From the NCBI GenBank assembly GCA_025457905.1, contig JALOTM010000005.1, positions 1 to 11,834 on the forward strand: a stretch of 11,834 nucleotides of DNA. Direction: 5' to 3'. Numbering within the stretch: the stretch's first letter is position 1; each line of letters begins with the position of its first letter. The position numbers and the translations under genes are program-made. The DNA comes from Methanomassiliicoccales archaeon (GTDB lineage Archaea > Thermoplasmatota > Thermoplasmata > Methanomassiliicoccales > UBA472). Positions 1 through 6,856 of the stretch are shown in pieces. The notes beneath the pieces are model-generated. The model made no database searches. It was given only the letters and a program-made list of their open reading frames with translations, and was not told where the DNA came from.

Positions 1-526
1 CTACCTGGGGCGGTTCCTCAAGAGCCTGGGCCTGGAGGACGCGGACAGGCTGCGGGTCATCTCCGGGATCATACCCCTCGGTCCTCCGGCCCGCACCTAC
101 GCCGATGGGGCGCTCCTGGTGGGCGATGCCGCCGGGCAGGCGAAGCCCCTCAGCGGGGGAGGCCTCTACACCGGGATGGTGGCGGCCGGTTGCGCCGCGC
201 AGACCGCCCTGGGCTGCCTCCCATCGGGTGATTTCGGCGCGCAGGCCCTCTCCTCGTACCAGGAGAGATGGAGGTCGGCGATCGGCAAGGAGCTGGATCG
301 GGGGATGCTCATCCGCCGCGCCTACACCCGCCTCAGCGACAGGAAGCTGGAGGAGATCGGGCGGATCCTGGGACGGGCGGAGGTGGAGCAGATCCTGAGC
401 CAGGGGGACATCGATTACCCGGCGGAGCTGGCCCCGCAGGTGCTGCGGGCGGCGCCCTCGCTCCTCAAGCTCACCCCCGCCTTCCTGGGGACGCTCTTCT
501 ACCGTCCCCGGGAAACGGATATCTAG
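1..526 (+). CDS. Geranylgeranyl reductase family protein, C-terminal part (5' end outside window)
   Basis: This is the C-terminal part (about 174 residues, open frame from base 2) of a FAD-dependent geranylgeranyl reductase, the family that saturates the isoprenoid chains of archaeal membrane lipids (digeranylgeranylglycerophospholipid reductase). The key evidence is the motif GDAAGQAKPLSGGGLYTG, coded from about base 122. It matches the conserved GDAAG FAD-binding segment followed by K-P-x-x-G-G-G in archaeal members. The rest is the helical C-terminal region expected of the family, ending in RPRETDI before a TAG stop. Start, N-terminal Rossmann motif and promoter lie upstream of the window. 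The next gene, taw2, follows on the same strand after 23 bp and may be co-transcribed, although the two functions (lipid and tRNA) are unrelated. A paralogous FixC-like oxidoreductase cannot be excluded from the C-terminus alone. Confidence 0.82.
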   Translation, partial: YLGRFLKSLGLEDADRLRVISGIIPLGPPARTYADGALLVGDAAGQAKPLSGGGLYTGMVAAGCAAQTALGCLPSGDFGAQALSSYQERWRSAIGKELDRGMLIRRAYTRLSDRKLEEIGRILGRAEVEQILSQGDIDYPAELAPQVLRAAPSLLKLTPAFLGTLFYRPRETDI

Positions 527-549
527 GCCCTCGACGCTGTTGGCGCGAG

Positions 550-1572
550 ATGAGATTGGCCAAGGTGCCCCGCGACCGGGCGGAGCAGGTGCGCAAGCGC
601 ATCACGGCCATGGGCGGCTTGCGGAAGGATGTGCGCATCTTCGAGGAGGGAGGGCATGTGCTCATCCCCCTGGTGGAGGGGTTCGACGAGACGAAGGCCC
701 TGAAGCTGGGGGCGGAGGTGGTTGAGGGGGACGCCCGCTCCCGCGCCTGCTACGTGTCGCCGCAGGAGCAGGCGCGCCGGCTCCTCTCCCTGCCCAGGTA
801 CCTGGAGGGTTACCTGCCCAGCAAATGGGAGATGTTCGGGGACGTCCTGGTGCTGCGCATCCCCCGGGAGCTGGCCGGCATCAGGGAAAAGGTCGCGGAG
901 GCCTACGCCCAGGTGCTGGGGGCCAGGACCGTCTGCCAGGAACGAGGCGTCATCTCCGGTGCGCACCGCACCCCGGACGTGGAGGTCATCTGGGGGGACG
1001 GCACGGAGACCGTGCATCGGGAGAACTACATACTCTACAGGTTCGACGTGGCCCGCATCATGTACTCCTCGGGCAACTTCCCGGAGAAGTGGCGCATGTC
1101 CCGGATGGACTGCCGTGGGGAGACGGTGGTGGACATGTTCGCGGGCATCGGGTACTTCACACTGCCTCTGGCCAAGCATGCGCGCGCCGAGAGGGTGGTG
1201 GCCTGCGAGATCAACCCGGTGGCCTATGGATACCTGGTGGAGAACATTTCGCTGAACGGCGTGGAGGGCGCGGTGGAGCCGGTCCTGGGCGACAACCGGG
1301 ACCTGCCGGGGGAGCGCTTAGCGCACCGGGTGCTCATGGGCTACGTGGGAACGACGCACGAGTTCCTTCCCAAGGCCTTCTCGATGGTGAGGCCTGGGGG
1401 CGTGATCCATTACCATGAGACCTGCCCCATCGACGAATGGCCCTCGAGGCCGCTGCGCCGCATCGGGGAGGCGGCCGGGGGGCGGAGGTGGGAGGCCGTG
1501 CACAAGGGAGAAGTGAAGTCCTTCGCCCCCTCGGTGTCCCACTACGTGGTGGACGTGATGGTGCTGGACTGA
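550..1572 (+). CDS. taw2: tRNA(Phe) 4-demethylwyosine C7 aminocarboxypropyltransferase (Taw2/TYW2)
   Basis: This 340-residue class I Rossmann enzyme of the Trm5/TYW2 family is predicted to transfer the 3-amino-3-carboxypropyl group of S-adenosylmethionine to the wyosine precursor at position 37 of tRNA-Phe. An N-terminal domain (about 1-170) precedes the SAM-binding core. The core shows SSGNFPEKWRM (173-183), motif I DMFAGIGYFTLP (195-206), acidic loop ACEINP (218-223), GDNRDL (247-252) and RPGGVIHYHE (281-290). The segment MGYVGT (263-268) replaces the N-[LP]-P motif of the m1G37 methyltransferase Trm5; from memory of the family this points to Taw2 rather than Trm5. The frame is open further upstream, but the first ATG that clears the reductase gene and starts on family-like sequence is base 550. 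The ribosome-binding site is weak. The TGA stop touches the stop of the convergent gene. Confidence 0.86.
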   Translation: MRLAKVPRDRAEQVRKRITAMGGLRKDVRIFEEGGHVLIPLVEGFDETKALKLGAEVVEGDARSRACYVSPQEQARRLLSLPRYLEGYLPSKWEMFGDVLVLRIPRELAGIREKVAEAYAQVLGARTVCQERGVISGAHRTPDVEVIWGDGTETVHRENYILYRFDVARIMYSSGNFPEKWRMSRMDCRGETVVDMFAGIGYFTLPLAKHARAERVVACEINPVAYGYLVENISLNGVEGAVEPVLGDNRDLPGERLAHRVLMGYVGTTHEFLPKAFSMVRPGGVIHYHETCPIDEWPSRPLRRIGEAAGGRRWEAVHKGEVKSFAPSVSHYVVDVMVLD

Positions 1573-3099
1573 TCACTTGGCCCGGACCAGGTTCTCCGAG
1601 GCGCCGCTGGCCATGAGAACGTTCCGCAGCGCCTCGTCATAGGCCTCGCCCTCGCTCTCCATGAGCGCCTTGACGAAATCGGCCAGGTAGCGGCCGAAGT
1701 CCTTCTCCTCGGGGGTGAACTGCCAGGCCCTGGCGTCCGCCTCGCCCACCGCGGAGAGGAAGCCGTACACCACGGCCTTGCCCCTGTGCTCCTTGGCGGG
1801 GTAGCGGTCCATGGTGCGCATCATGCCCCCCTTCCCCTCGGTCTTGAAGGCCCGTGCCAGGTCGTCGGCCATGGTCGCGATGGGGCCGCGGGACGTGTAG
1901 CGGGGCAGCCGCTCCACAATGCCCTTGGCCCTCTGCAGGCGGTATGCCTCCTGGACCATTTGGCCCGGTGGCATGGAGGGGTTCTGCTCCAGCAGGGGCC
2001 TCCATACCTCGGGAGAGGACACCTGGCCTAGGAGGGCGTCCCTCTGCTCCTGCCACATGTCGGCGATGACCTTGGCGGTCTGCTCCGAGGAGGAGATGAC
2101 CACCATGGCCTTTGACCTCGCCAGCCCGGAGATGGCCTTGACCTCGGCCTCGCTGCCTTTGAGCGCCTTGACGAAGGCCTCCTTGTCCTTGCCGTAGCAG
2201 GCGCTGCCCAGGATGTAGAGCTCGCCGGAGGTGCGGCGCAGCTCCGCCTTGCGCTCCGCCAGGCAGCGGTCGATGAGGGTGGCGTCGTCCACCTCGCCCT
2301 TGCGGTACTTGTCCCTGAGGGAGGAGCTCATGGCGAAGGGGGACTTGGTGGCGCAGCCGGAGTGCGCGATGCAGTTGGGGGCGTACCTTACCTCCACCGA
2401 GAAGTCGTCCGCCGGGTCCCGCGCGGCGATCCTGGAGGTGAGCTCGTGCAGCAGGTTAACGTCCCCGGCGCAGTCCGAGCAGATGGAGACCACGAGGTCG
2501 GCGGACCTCCAGGTGAGGTGGAGGGCGATGGGCGCGCCCGGATGGCCGCAGCTCCGGTCCGCCGCCAGCTCGTAGGGGGCGTTGGCCAAGGCCTCCTTGA
2601 CGAAGGCCGCCGGGGCCTTGGGGGCGTCCGAGCACCTCAGGCCTTCCTCCTCCGAATAGATGTGCAGGTCCTCGTCCCGGGCGATGTCCCAGAAGGCCAG
2701 GAGCCTGAGGTCGGGATCGTCGAAGTACTGCACCCCGATGAGCTTCTCGGCGTCCACCTTGCCCCGTACCGCGAAGGACACGTCCCCCACCGGCAGCTTG
2801 CGCACGGTGAGGAACGGTATCTTGCCCGAGGCGGACAGGGAGATGGTGGCGGCGTAGGCCCGCACCAGCTGGTCGCCGTGGCCGGCCAGGTCGACGAGGG
2901 AGTCGGGGTCCCCCTTGTACCTCTGCACCTTCTCCATCTTCTTCAGTAACTTGTCGAAAGGGCACCTTCGGCAGGCCTGCTCGCACTTGGGCAGCAGGAG
3001 GGAGGGGTCCTCCGCTAATCGGCTGGACTTGTCCAGGAGGTCCTTCTCCAGGCCTTTTGGGGTGGCCTTGACACCGCGGAAGCGGACCCGGCGCTGCAT
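1573..3099 (-). CDS. Uncharacterised cysteine-rich archaeal protein, 508 aa
   Basis: I do not recognise this family. The protein is soluble-looking, with no signal peptide or membrane segment. It has cysteine clusters in its first half: C39-x3-C43-x2-C46 followed by PFDKLLKKMEKV, then C156, C184 (CGHPG), C207-x2-C210 (CSDC), C243 and C249 (CIAHSGC). Together with nearby histidines these suggest a bound metal (zinc or Fe-S); this is inference. The second half (about 270-508) is charged and mostly helical. The frame is open up to base 3204, but the start is set at the ATG at 3099. An AT-rich TATA-like element (3121-3137) lies about 25 bp upstream, implying a leaderless mRNA, and the residues upstream of 3099 would come from promoter DNA. 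It is divergent from a DUF835 gene and convergent, with no gap, to taw2. The CX3CX2C spacing equals that of radical SAM enzymes, but no other feature of that fold is visible. Confidence 0.8.
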   Translation of the reverse strand: MQRRVRFRGVKATPKGLEKDLLDKSSRLAEDPSLLLPKCEQACRRCPFDKLLKKMEKVQRYKGDPDSLVDLAGHGDQLVRAYAATISLSASGKIPFLTVRKLPVGDVSFAVRGKVDAEKLIGVQYFDDPDLRLLAFWDIARDEDLHIYSEEEGLRCSDAPKAPAAFVKEALANAPYELAADRSCGHPGAPIALHLTWRSADLVVSICSDCAGDVNLLHELTSRIAARDPADDFSVEVRYAPNCIAHSGCATKSPFAMSSSLRDKYRKGEVDDATLIDRCLAERKAELRRTSGELYILGSACYGKDKEAFVKALKGSEAEVKAISGLARSKAMVVISSSEQTAKVIADMWQEQRDALLGQVSSPEVWRPLLEQNPSMPPGQMVQEAYRLQRAKGIVERLPRYTSRGPIATMADDLARAFKTEGKGGMMRTMDRYPAKEHRGKAVVYGFLSAVGEADARAWQFTPEEKDFGRYLADFVKALMESEGEAYDEALRNVLMASGASENLVRAK

Positions 3100-3120
3100 G
3101 GTGCAGGCGAGGCTGTGGAA

Positions 3121-3137
3121 GCGATATGTACTTTTTT
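3121..3137 (-). promoter_or_regulatory. TATA-like promoter element of the cysteine-rich gene
   Basis: Read on the minus strand this is an A-run followed by GTACATATC, an AT-rich island in GC-rich DNA. The ATATC lies about 25 bp before the ATG at 3099. That is the archaeal TATA-to-transcription-start distance, so transcription would begin at or next to the start codon (leaderless). Confidence 0.45.
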
Positions 3138-3160
3138 CTCGGCGGCAGGGACGCGAAGGT

Positions 3161-3170
3161 TTGTCTATAC
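3161..3170 (+). promoter_or_regulatory. Possible TATA element of the DUF835 gene
   Basis: TTGTCTATAC is the most AT-rich stretch upstream of the ATG at 3203. A start about 25 bp downstream would give a leader of roughly 10 nt containing the run AAGGGGGATG, which could serve as a ribosome-binding site. It lies about 40 bp from the opposing TATA-like element, so the two divergent genes could share control. The match is weak. Confidence 0.3.
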
Positions 3171-3202
3171 GCAGGTGGCTTCTCTCATGGAAGGGGGATG
3201 CC

Positions 3203-3949
3203 ATGGATCAGCAGAGGTCCTTCGCGGACGCGTACATGAAGGGATACGAGGAGGGGCTCAAGGAGGCCTGGGAGGAGTTCCTCTCCCTGACGGGGAAGGG
3301 ATACACCAGCCGGGAGATGCAGATCCTTGTGAAGGGGCAGCGCACGGCCATCGGGGAGAAGCTGGAGAGGCGCCGGCGCAAGGTCGCTGCGGAGTACGAG
3401 TTCTCCGAGCCCATCGTGGAGGCGCCGGCCAAGGCCCTGGCCGTCCCCTCCCCGGCCGCCGCTCCCGCTACGGCCGCCGCGCTCGACCTCCAGCCCGGCG
3501 GCCTGTACGTGATCAAGGACCGCGGCCTGGACGCCCCGATGGCCAGGCTCAGGGCGCATCTAGCCTCCGGGGGGAAGGGGCTGTGCATCCTGCGCACGCA
3601 CCCCGACATGCTCCGCAGGCGCTACAACATCGAATGCCAGATGGTATGGCTCACGAAGACGGAGGGTTGCCGCCCCGAGGACGCGGCGGGGTGCGAGTTC
3701 GTATCCCCGACGGACCTGCCCCGGATCAACACCATGATCAAGTCCTTCCTGGGCGAGAACAAGGGGGGGCATGTGCTCCTGGAGGGTATGGAGTACCTCA
3801 TCACCCAGAACGAGTTCAAGAACGTGCTCAAGTTCCTCCAGGTCATCCGGGACCAGGTCATCCTGGCCAAGGGCGTGATGATGGTCCCCCTGGACCCCGA
3901 GGCGCTGGAGGAGCGCGACCTAAGAGCGCTGGAGCGCGAGGTGTCCTGA
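3203..3949 (+). CDS. DUF835 domain protein
   Basis: This 248-residue cytoplasmic protein carries an archaeal DUF835 domain of unknown function. The order is a helical, charged N-terminal segment (about 1-68, including YMKGYEEGLKEAWEEF and the basic run KLERRRRK), an Ala/Pro-rich linker (about 70-97), then DUF835 (about 98-245). The domain is recognised by its typical pattern: LYVIKDRG at the start, CILRTHP, the stretch GHVLLEGMEYLITQNEF, LKFLQVIRDQV, and the terminal PLDPEALEERDLRALERE. DUF835 often occurs as the C-terminal part of multidomain archaeal proteins, some with sensory modules. Here the partner is a short helical segment, so a signalling or scaffold role is only a guess. The ATG at 3203 is chosen because it has a G-rich sequence just upstream; the longer open frame runs into the divergent gene. 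No helix-turn-helix or membrane segment is seen. Confidence 0.85.
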   Translation: MDQQRSFADAYMKGYEEGLKEAWEEFLSLTGKGYTSREMQILVKGQRTAIGEKLERRRRKVAAEYEFSEPIVEAPAKALAVPSPAAAPATAAALDLQPGGLYVIKDRGLDAPMARLRAHLASGGKGLCILRTHPDMLRRRYNIECQMVWLTKTEGCRPEDAAGCEFVSPTDLPRINTMIKSFLGENKGGHVLLEGMEYLITQNEFKNVLKFLQVIRDQVILAKGVMMVPLDPEALEERDLRALEREVS

Positions 3950-3960
3950 GAATGCGCATG

Positions 3961-3993
3961 GCCGGCGCTAGGGCTTGGAACCTTGCCGCCGGC
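3961..3993. terminator. Inverted repeat between convergent DUF835 and alba genes
   Basis: GCCGGCG (3961-3967) is exactly complementary to CGCCGGC (3987-3993) around a 19-nt loop, in the 54-bp gap between the convergent stops. It could form a stem in either transcript. There is no T-run after it on either strand, and archaeal termination usually depends on T-rich tracts, so a terminator role is uncertain. Confidence 0.25.
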
Positions 3994-4003
3994 GCGCCAC
4001 GCC

Positions 4004-4276
4004 TCATCTGCTCATGTAGATCTCGATGGACGAGACGTTGGCCTGCGTCCCGCCCTCGCCCTTGAGGACCTCGGTGTCGATCTTGATGTCCCGCACCGAT
4101 ACCTCCTGGATGAAGCGATGCCTGACTATCTCGGCCACATCCACCGCGCGGCTGATGGCGCGCCCCCTGGCCTTTATAGTCACGTGGTCGTTGCCGTTGT
4201 TGAACTGGGTGACCACCGCGAGCACGTAGTTCATAGTGGGCTTGTTTCCGATGTAGACTGTGTTCTCTTCCGCCAC
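4004..4276 (-). CDS. albA: DNA/RNA-binding chromatin protein Alba
   Basis: This is a 90-residue Alba (Sac10b/Ssh10b) protein, a small dimeric, basic archaeal chromatin and RNA-binding protein. Diagnostic features are [16 protein letters not shown] (7-22), with K12 at the nucleic-acid-contacting lysine that is acetylated in Sulfolobus Alba, and ITIKARG-like [19 protein letters not shown] (31-49). The last part is the strand-rich C-terminus ending IEIYMSR. Length is normal for the family. The GTG at 4276 is chosen as start. GGAGGG (4286-4291) lies 10 nt upstream, and a TATA box at 4323-4333 puts the transcription start near 4302. That is downstream of the alternative in-frame ATG at 4312, which would add 12 residues not typical of Alba. 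The gene has its own promoter, so it need not depend on the upstream DUF166 gene on the same strand. Confidence 0.95.
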   Translation of the reverse strand: MAEENTVYIGNKPTMNYVLAVVTQFNNGNDHVTIKARGRAISRAVDVAEIVRHRFIQEVSVRDIKIDTEVLKGEGGTQANVSSIEIYMSR

Positions 4277-4285
4277 TGACCCGAG

Positions 4286-4291
4286 CCCTCC
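4286..4291 (-). promoter_or_regulatory. Shine-Dalgarno of alba
   Basis: GGAGGG on the minus strand lies about 10 nt before the GTG at 4276. It decides the start, because the ATG at 4312 is upstream of the predicted transcription start and has no such site. Confidence 0.55.
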
Positions 4292-4322
4292 TAGCCTGCC
4301 TTTCCTAATCATACCGGAGTTG

Positions 4323-4333
4323 GATATATAAAT
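4323..4333 (-). promoter_or_regulatory. TATA box of alba
   Basis: ATTTATATATC on the minus strand is the best archaeal TATA box in the window, surrounded by GC-rich DNA. It lies between the DUF166 stop (4396) and the alba start (4276). It predicts a transcription start near 4302 and a leader of about 25 nt carrying the ribosome-binding site, as expected for a highly expressed chromatin protein. Confidence 0.75.
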
Positions 4334-4395
4334 CTGTTGTCTCGCCCTCCCCTGCTGGCATGGACGCTCGGGCAGAGCCGAGGAACGCCCTCCCG

Positions 4396-5457
4396 TCAAG
4401 GCTCCAGATAGTTGGCCCTGCGCTCCCCTCTCTTCCTCACCTCGCGCTCCACGTCCTGCTTGAGCCTATGCCCCGAGATGTGCATGAGGGTGTCCCCCAG
4501 GTCCTCCTCCCGGGCCATGCTGGCCAGGCAGGGGTAGTGGTGATGGAGCAGTCCGGCCCTCTCCACCGCCTCCTGGAGCGGGACGCCCTCCATCCTCTCG
4601 GCCACGAACTCCGTGGACCCGCAGGGCGCGCCACGGTGCACGGTCATGCTCTTGACCTTCCCCTCGAGGCTCTCGATCTCCACCAGGGGGGCGCCGAAGT
4701 AGCGGGCGAACTCGTCGATGACCTCGTCCCCCACCTCGGCCAAGGTGCAGAACGGCCTCGGGAAGGCGGACGCCACCCCCATCTCCCTGAGCAGGCGGGC
4801 GGCCCGGTTGGCCTCCCCCAGGGGCATCCAGGAGGGGTTGTCGATGGGGGCGATCGCCGCCCTCGCCCCCGTGGCCAGGATTATGTCGGGAAGCAGCTGC
4901 ACCGTGCTGGGATGCTCGGAGAGCAGGAGGACCAGGTCGGCGTAGGGCATCTCCCTCGGGAGAAGGGCCGATGGCTCGTCGACCAGCATCGGCAGGTCCC
5001 GGGGCAGGCTCGTCCGGTTGAGGGCCCAGTGGGCCGGGGCCGCCTTGATGAGGTGCTCCACTATCCTCTGCCCCCAGGCGCCCTGCTCCACCGCCAGCAC
5101 CATGAAGGTGCCCTCTGGCACCTCCGGCCGGGGCCTCCTCGCCCGAGGCACCGCCTCCGGGACCGCCGCCACCTCGACGGAATGGACCGGCGGCGACTCG
5201 AGGCCCCTCATCCTCACCAGCAGCTCTCGCACCCGCTCATCCTCGCCCTCGGCGTCGATGAGCAGGTCCTGGACCATCTCTCCCTTCTCAAGGTTCCCGG
5301 AGGCGCTGCGGATGCGCAGGCAGGCCTTTTCGGAGGAGGCCCGCACACCCTCGTAGACCTTCCTCTCCGAGCCCTTGGCCCCGGAATACGAGATGGTCAC
5401 CGGCACATATTCCAGCCTGAGGCCCAGGATCTCGCACCAGCCCTCCATGAGGGCCAT
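4396..5457 (-). CDS. DUF166 family protein with an extra N-terminal domain
   Basis: This 353-residue protein has a C-terminal half (about 117-345) that matches my memory of the archaeal DUF166 family (PF02593, sometimes labelled thymidylate synthase). Recognisable blocks are DNPSW, PFCTL, the pair HRGAPCGST (274-282) and HHHYPCLAS (305-313), and GDTLMH. Three cysteines sit in these blocks (about C237, C279, C310) and could bind a metal or cluster. No ThyA or ThyX motif is visible, so the thymidylate synthase label is doubtful. The first 100 or so residues form a separate strand/helix domain I cannot assign, joined by a Pro/Arg-rich linker (about 100-115). The start is uncertain. ATG 5457 has GGAGG 11 nt upstream. 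TTG 5487 would add 10 residues, and ACG 5499 sits 8 nt after a strong GAGGAGG. The gene follows the GDH-like gene closely and is probably co-transcribed with it. Confidence 0.78.
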   Translation of the reverse strand: MALMEGWCEILGLRLEYVPVTISYSGAKGSERKVYEGVRASSEKACLRIRSASGNLEKGEMVQDLLIDAEGEDERVRELLVRMRGLESPPVHSVEVAAVPEAVPRARRPRPEVPEGTFMVLAVEQGAWGQRIVEHLIKAAPAHWALNRTSLPRDLPMLVDEPSALLPREMPYADLVLLLSEHPSTVQLLPDIILATGARAAIAPIDNPSWMPLGEANRAARLLREMGVASAFPRPFCTLAEVGDEVIDEFARYFGAPLVEIESLEGKVKSMTVHRGAPCGSTEFVAERMEGVPLQEAVERAGLLHHHYPCLASMAREEDLGDTLMHISGHRLKQDVEREVRKRGERRANYLEP

Positions 5458-5507
5458 CAGCTCCTCTGCCTCCAAGGGGCGCGGCAAGGTGAAGCGCGTC
5501 GGAAAAA

Positions 5508-5514
5508 CCTCCTC
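5508..5514 (-). promoter_or_regulatory. Strong Shine-Dalgarno without a standard start at normal spacing
   Basis: GAGGAGG on the minus strand lies just after the GDH-like stop codon. The only in-frame codon at normal spacing for the DUF166 gene is ACG at 5499-5497. The nearest accepted starts are TTG (5487, about 20 nt away) and ATG (5457). It suggests the real N-terminus may differ from the annotated one, or that an ancestral ATG has changed to ACG. Confidence 0.4.
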
Positions 5515-5517
5515 GAA

Positions 5518-6768
5518 TCAAGGATAGATGCCGCGCAGCTCCAGCGCCTTGGCCACCTCGCCCAGGGCCAGCATGTAGGCTGCCGTGCGCATGTCCACCT
5601 TCCTGTCCTTATGTATCTTGAACGCCCGGGCGAAGGCCGAGGTCATGATGGCCTTGAGCCTGTTCCGTATCTCCTCCTCGTTCCAGAAGAAGAACTGCAG
5701 GTCCTGCACCCACTCGAAGTAGGAGACGGTCACGCCCCCCGCGTTGGCAAGTATGTCCGGGATGAGCATGATGCCCTTGTTGTACAGGACGGTGTCCGCC
5801 TCCGGGGTGGTGGGCCCGTTGGCGCCCTCCGCCACGATCCGGGCCTTGATCCTCTTCGCGTTCTCCTTGGTGATTACATTCTCCATGGCCGCAGGCACGA
5901 GGATGTCCACGTCCAGCTCCAGGAGGTCCTCGTTCTCGATCTCCTTGCTCCCTGGGAAGCCGAGCACGCTCCCGCCCTTCTTCTTGAACTCGTGCACCCT
6001 CATGGCGTCAAGGCCCTTGGGGTCGAATATCCCTCCCGAGGAGTCGCTGACCGAGACCACGTTGCATCCGGCCTCATGCTGGAGCAGCCTGGCCGCGTTC
6101 CATCCCACGGTCCCGAAGCCCTGAACCGCGACGGTGGCCCCATGAATGTCCATCTTCATCGCCTTGCAGGCCTCCTGCACCACGTACATGACGCTGCGGG
6201 AGGAGGCCTCCTCGCGTCCCTGCGAGCCTCCGATCTGGATGGGTTTCCCGGTGACTATGCCGGGCACGCAATGCCCCACGTTCATGGAGTAGGTGTCCAT
6301 GAACCAGGCCATGGTCTGGGCGTCCGTGTACACGTCGGGCGCCGGGATGTCCTCGTGAGGGCCGATGATGATGGATATCTCGCTGGCGAAGCGCCTGGTC
6401 ACGCGCTCCAGCTCCGTCTTGGACAGCTTCTTGGTGTCCACCGTCACGCCGCCGTAGGCCCCGCCGAAGGGTATGCCCACCACGGCGCACTTCCAGGTCA
6501 TCCACATGGCCAGCGCCCGCACGTCGTCCATGGTCAGGCCGGGATGGTAGCGGATGCCTCCCTTGCACGGTCCGCGCACCGAGGAGTGCTGCACCCGGTA
6601 CCCCTGGAACACCCGCAGCGAATCGTCGTCCATCCTGACCGGGAAATTGACCTCCAGCTCCCTCCTGGGGGACGAAAGGATGTTGATTACGCCGTCCTCG
6701 AGTCCCATTATCTTCCCGACTCGCTCCACGTGCTGCTTGGCCAATTTGTAAGGATTTGGACCGCTCAT
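5518..6768 (-). CDS. Glutamate-dehydrogenase-like protein with substituted active-site lysine
   Basis: This 416-residue member of the Glu/Leu/Phe/Val dehydrogenase family has normal length and order: substrate domain (about 1-185) and Rossmann domain (about 205-345) with GFGTVG (217-222), then GANGPTTPEAD and the SYFEWVQ segment. Several catalytic-site residues are present: K69 in CKGGIRYHP, K93 in WKCAV, D145 in PAPDV and S349. However, the PROSITE active-site signature, normally GG[SAG]K with the catalytic lysine, reads FGGAYGG here, with Y105 (codon TAC, bases 6456-6454). The usual ATGRG motif is ASSRS (188-192). Amino-acid deamination by the standard mechanism is therefore doubtful; the gene is intact, so a regulatory, subunit or altered-specificity role is inferred. 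The ATG at 6768 is chosen from family alignment and a TATA-like element 33-42 bp upstream; the longer open frame overlaps polX and is spurious. The DUF166 gene follows downstream. Confidence 0.88.
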   Translation of the reverse strand: MSGPNPYKLAKQHVERVGKIMGLEDGVINILSSPRRELEVNFPVRMDDDSLRVFQGYRVQHSSVRGPCKGGIRYHPGLTMDDVRALAMWMTWKCAVVGIPFGGAYGGVTVDTKKLSKTELERVTRRFASEISIIIGPHEDIPAPDVYTDAQTMAWFMDTYSMNVGHCVPGIVTGKPIQIGGSQGREEASSRSVMYVVQEACKAMKMDIHGATVAVQGFGTVGWNAARLLQHEAGCNVVSVSDSSGGIFDPKGLDAMRVHEFKKKGGSVLGFPGSKEIENEDLLELDVDILVPAAMENVITKENAKRIKARIVAEGANGPTTPEADTVLYNKGIMLIPDILANAGGVTVSYFEWVQDLQFFFWNEEEIRNRLKAIMTSAFARAFKIHKDRKVDMRTAAYMLALGEVAKALELRGIYP

Positions 6769-6800
6769 GAGCTCGCCTTGACTGTCTAATATCACTAGCG

Positions 6801-6810
6801 GTATTTTATT
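6801..6810 (-). promoter_or_regulatory. TATA-like element of the GDH-like gene
   Basis: AATAAAATAC on the minus strand is centred about 37 bp before the ATG at 6768. It predicts a leader of about 10-12 nt containing AAGGCGAG, a weak ribosome-binding site. A second AT-rich element (GATATTAG, about 6786-6793) is too close to the ATG to place a start upstream of it. Confidence 0.45.
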
Positions 6811-6856
6811 CTGAAGGATGCTTTCTGGCGACTGGCTCTTTTCCGGACGACGGTCC

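Noticed and set aside
550..1572. Taw2 called as tRNA m1G37 methyltransferase Trm5
   Set aside because: The catalytic N-[LP]-P segment of Trm5 is absent; MGYVGT is found in its place, as in TYW2/Taw2 enzymes.
2962..2985. CX3CX2C (CEQACRRC) read as a radical SAM motif in the cysteine-rich protein
   Set aside because: The spacing fits, but the residue before the third Cys is Arg where an aromatic is usual. No GGEP-type SAM motif or barrel pattern follows. A generic metal site is more likely.
4277..4399. Upstream ATG starts that lengthen Alba
   Set aside because: They lie at or upstream of the predicted transcription start and would translate the TATA region; the GTG with GGAGGG gives the normal Alba length.
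4360..6789. An 809-codon open frame on the plus strand opposite the DUF166 and GDH-like genes
   Set aside because: It is a shadow of two well-supported genes: its translation is His/Pro/Gly/Leu-rich, low in structure and unlike any protein, as expected from the antisense of GC-rich codons.
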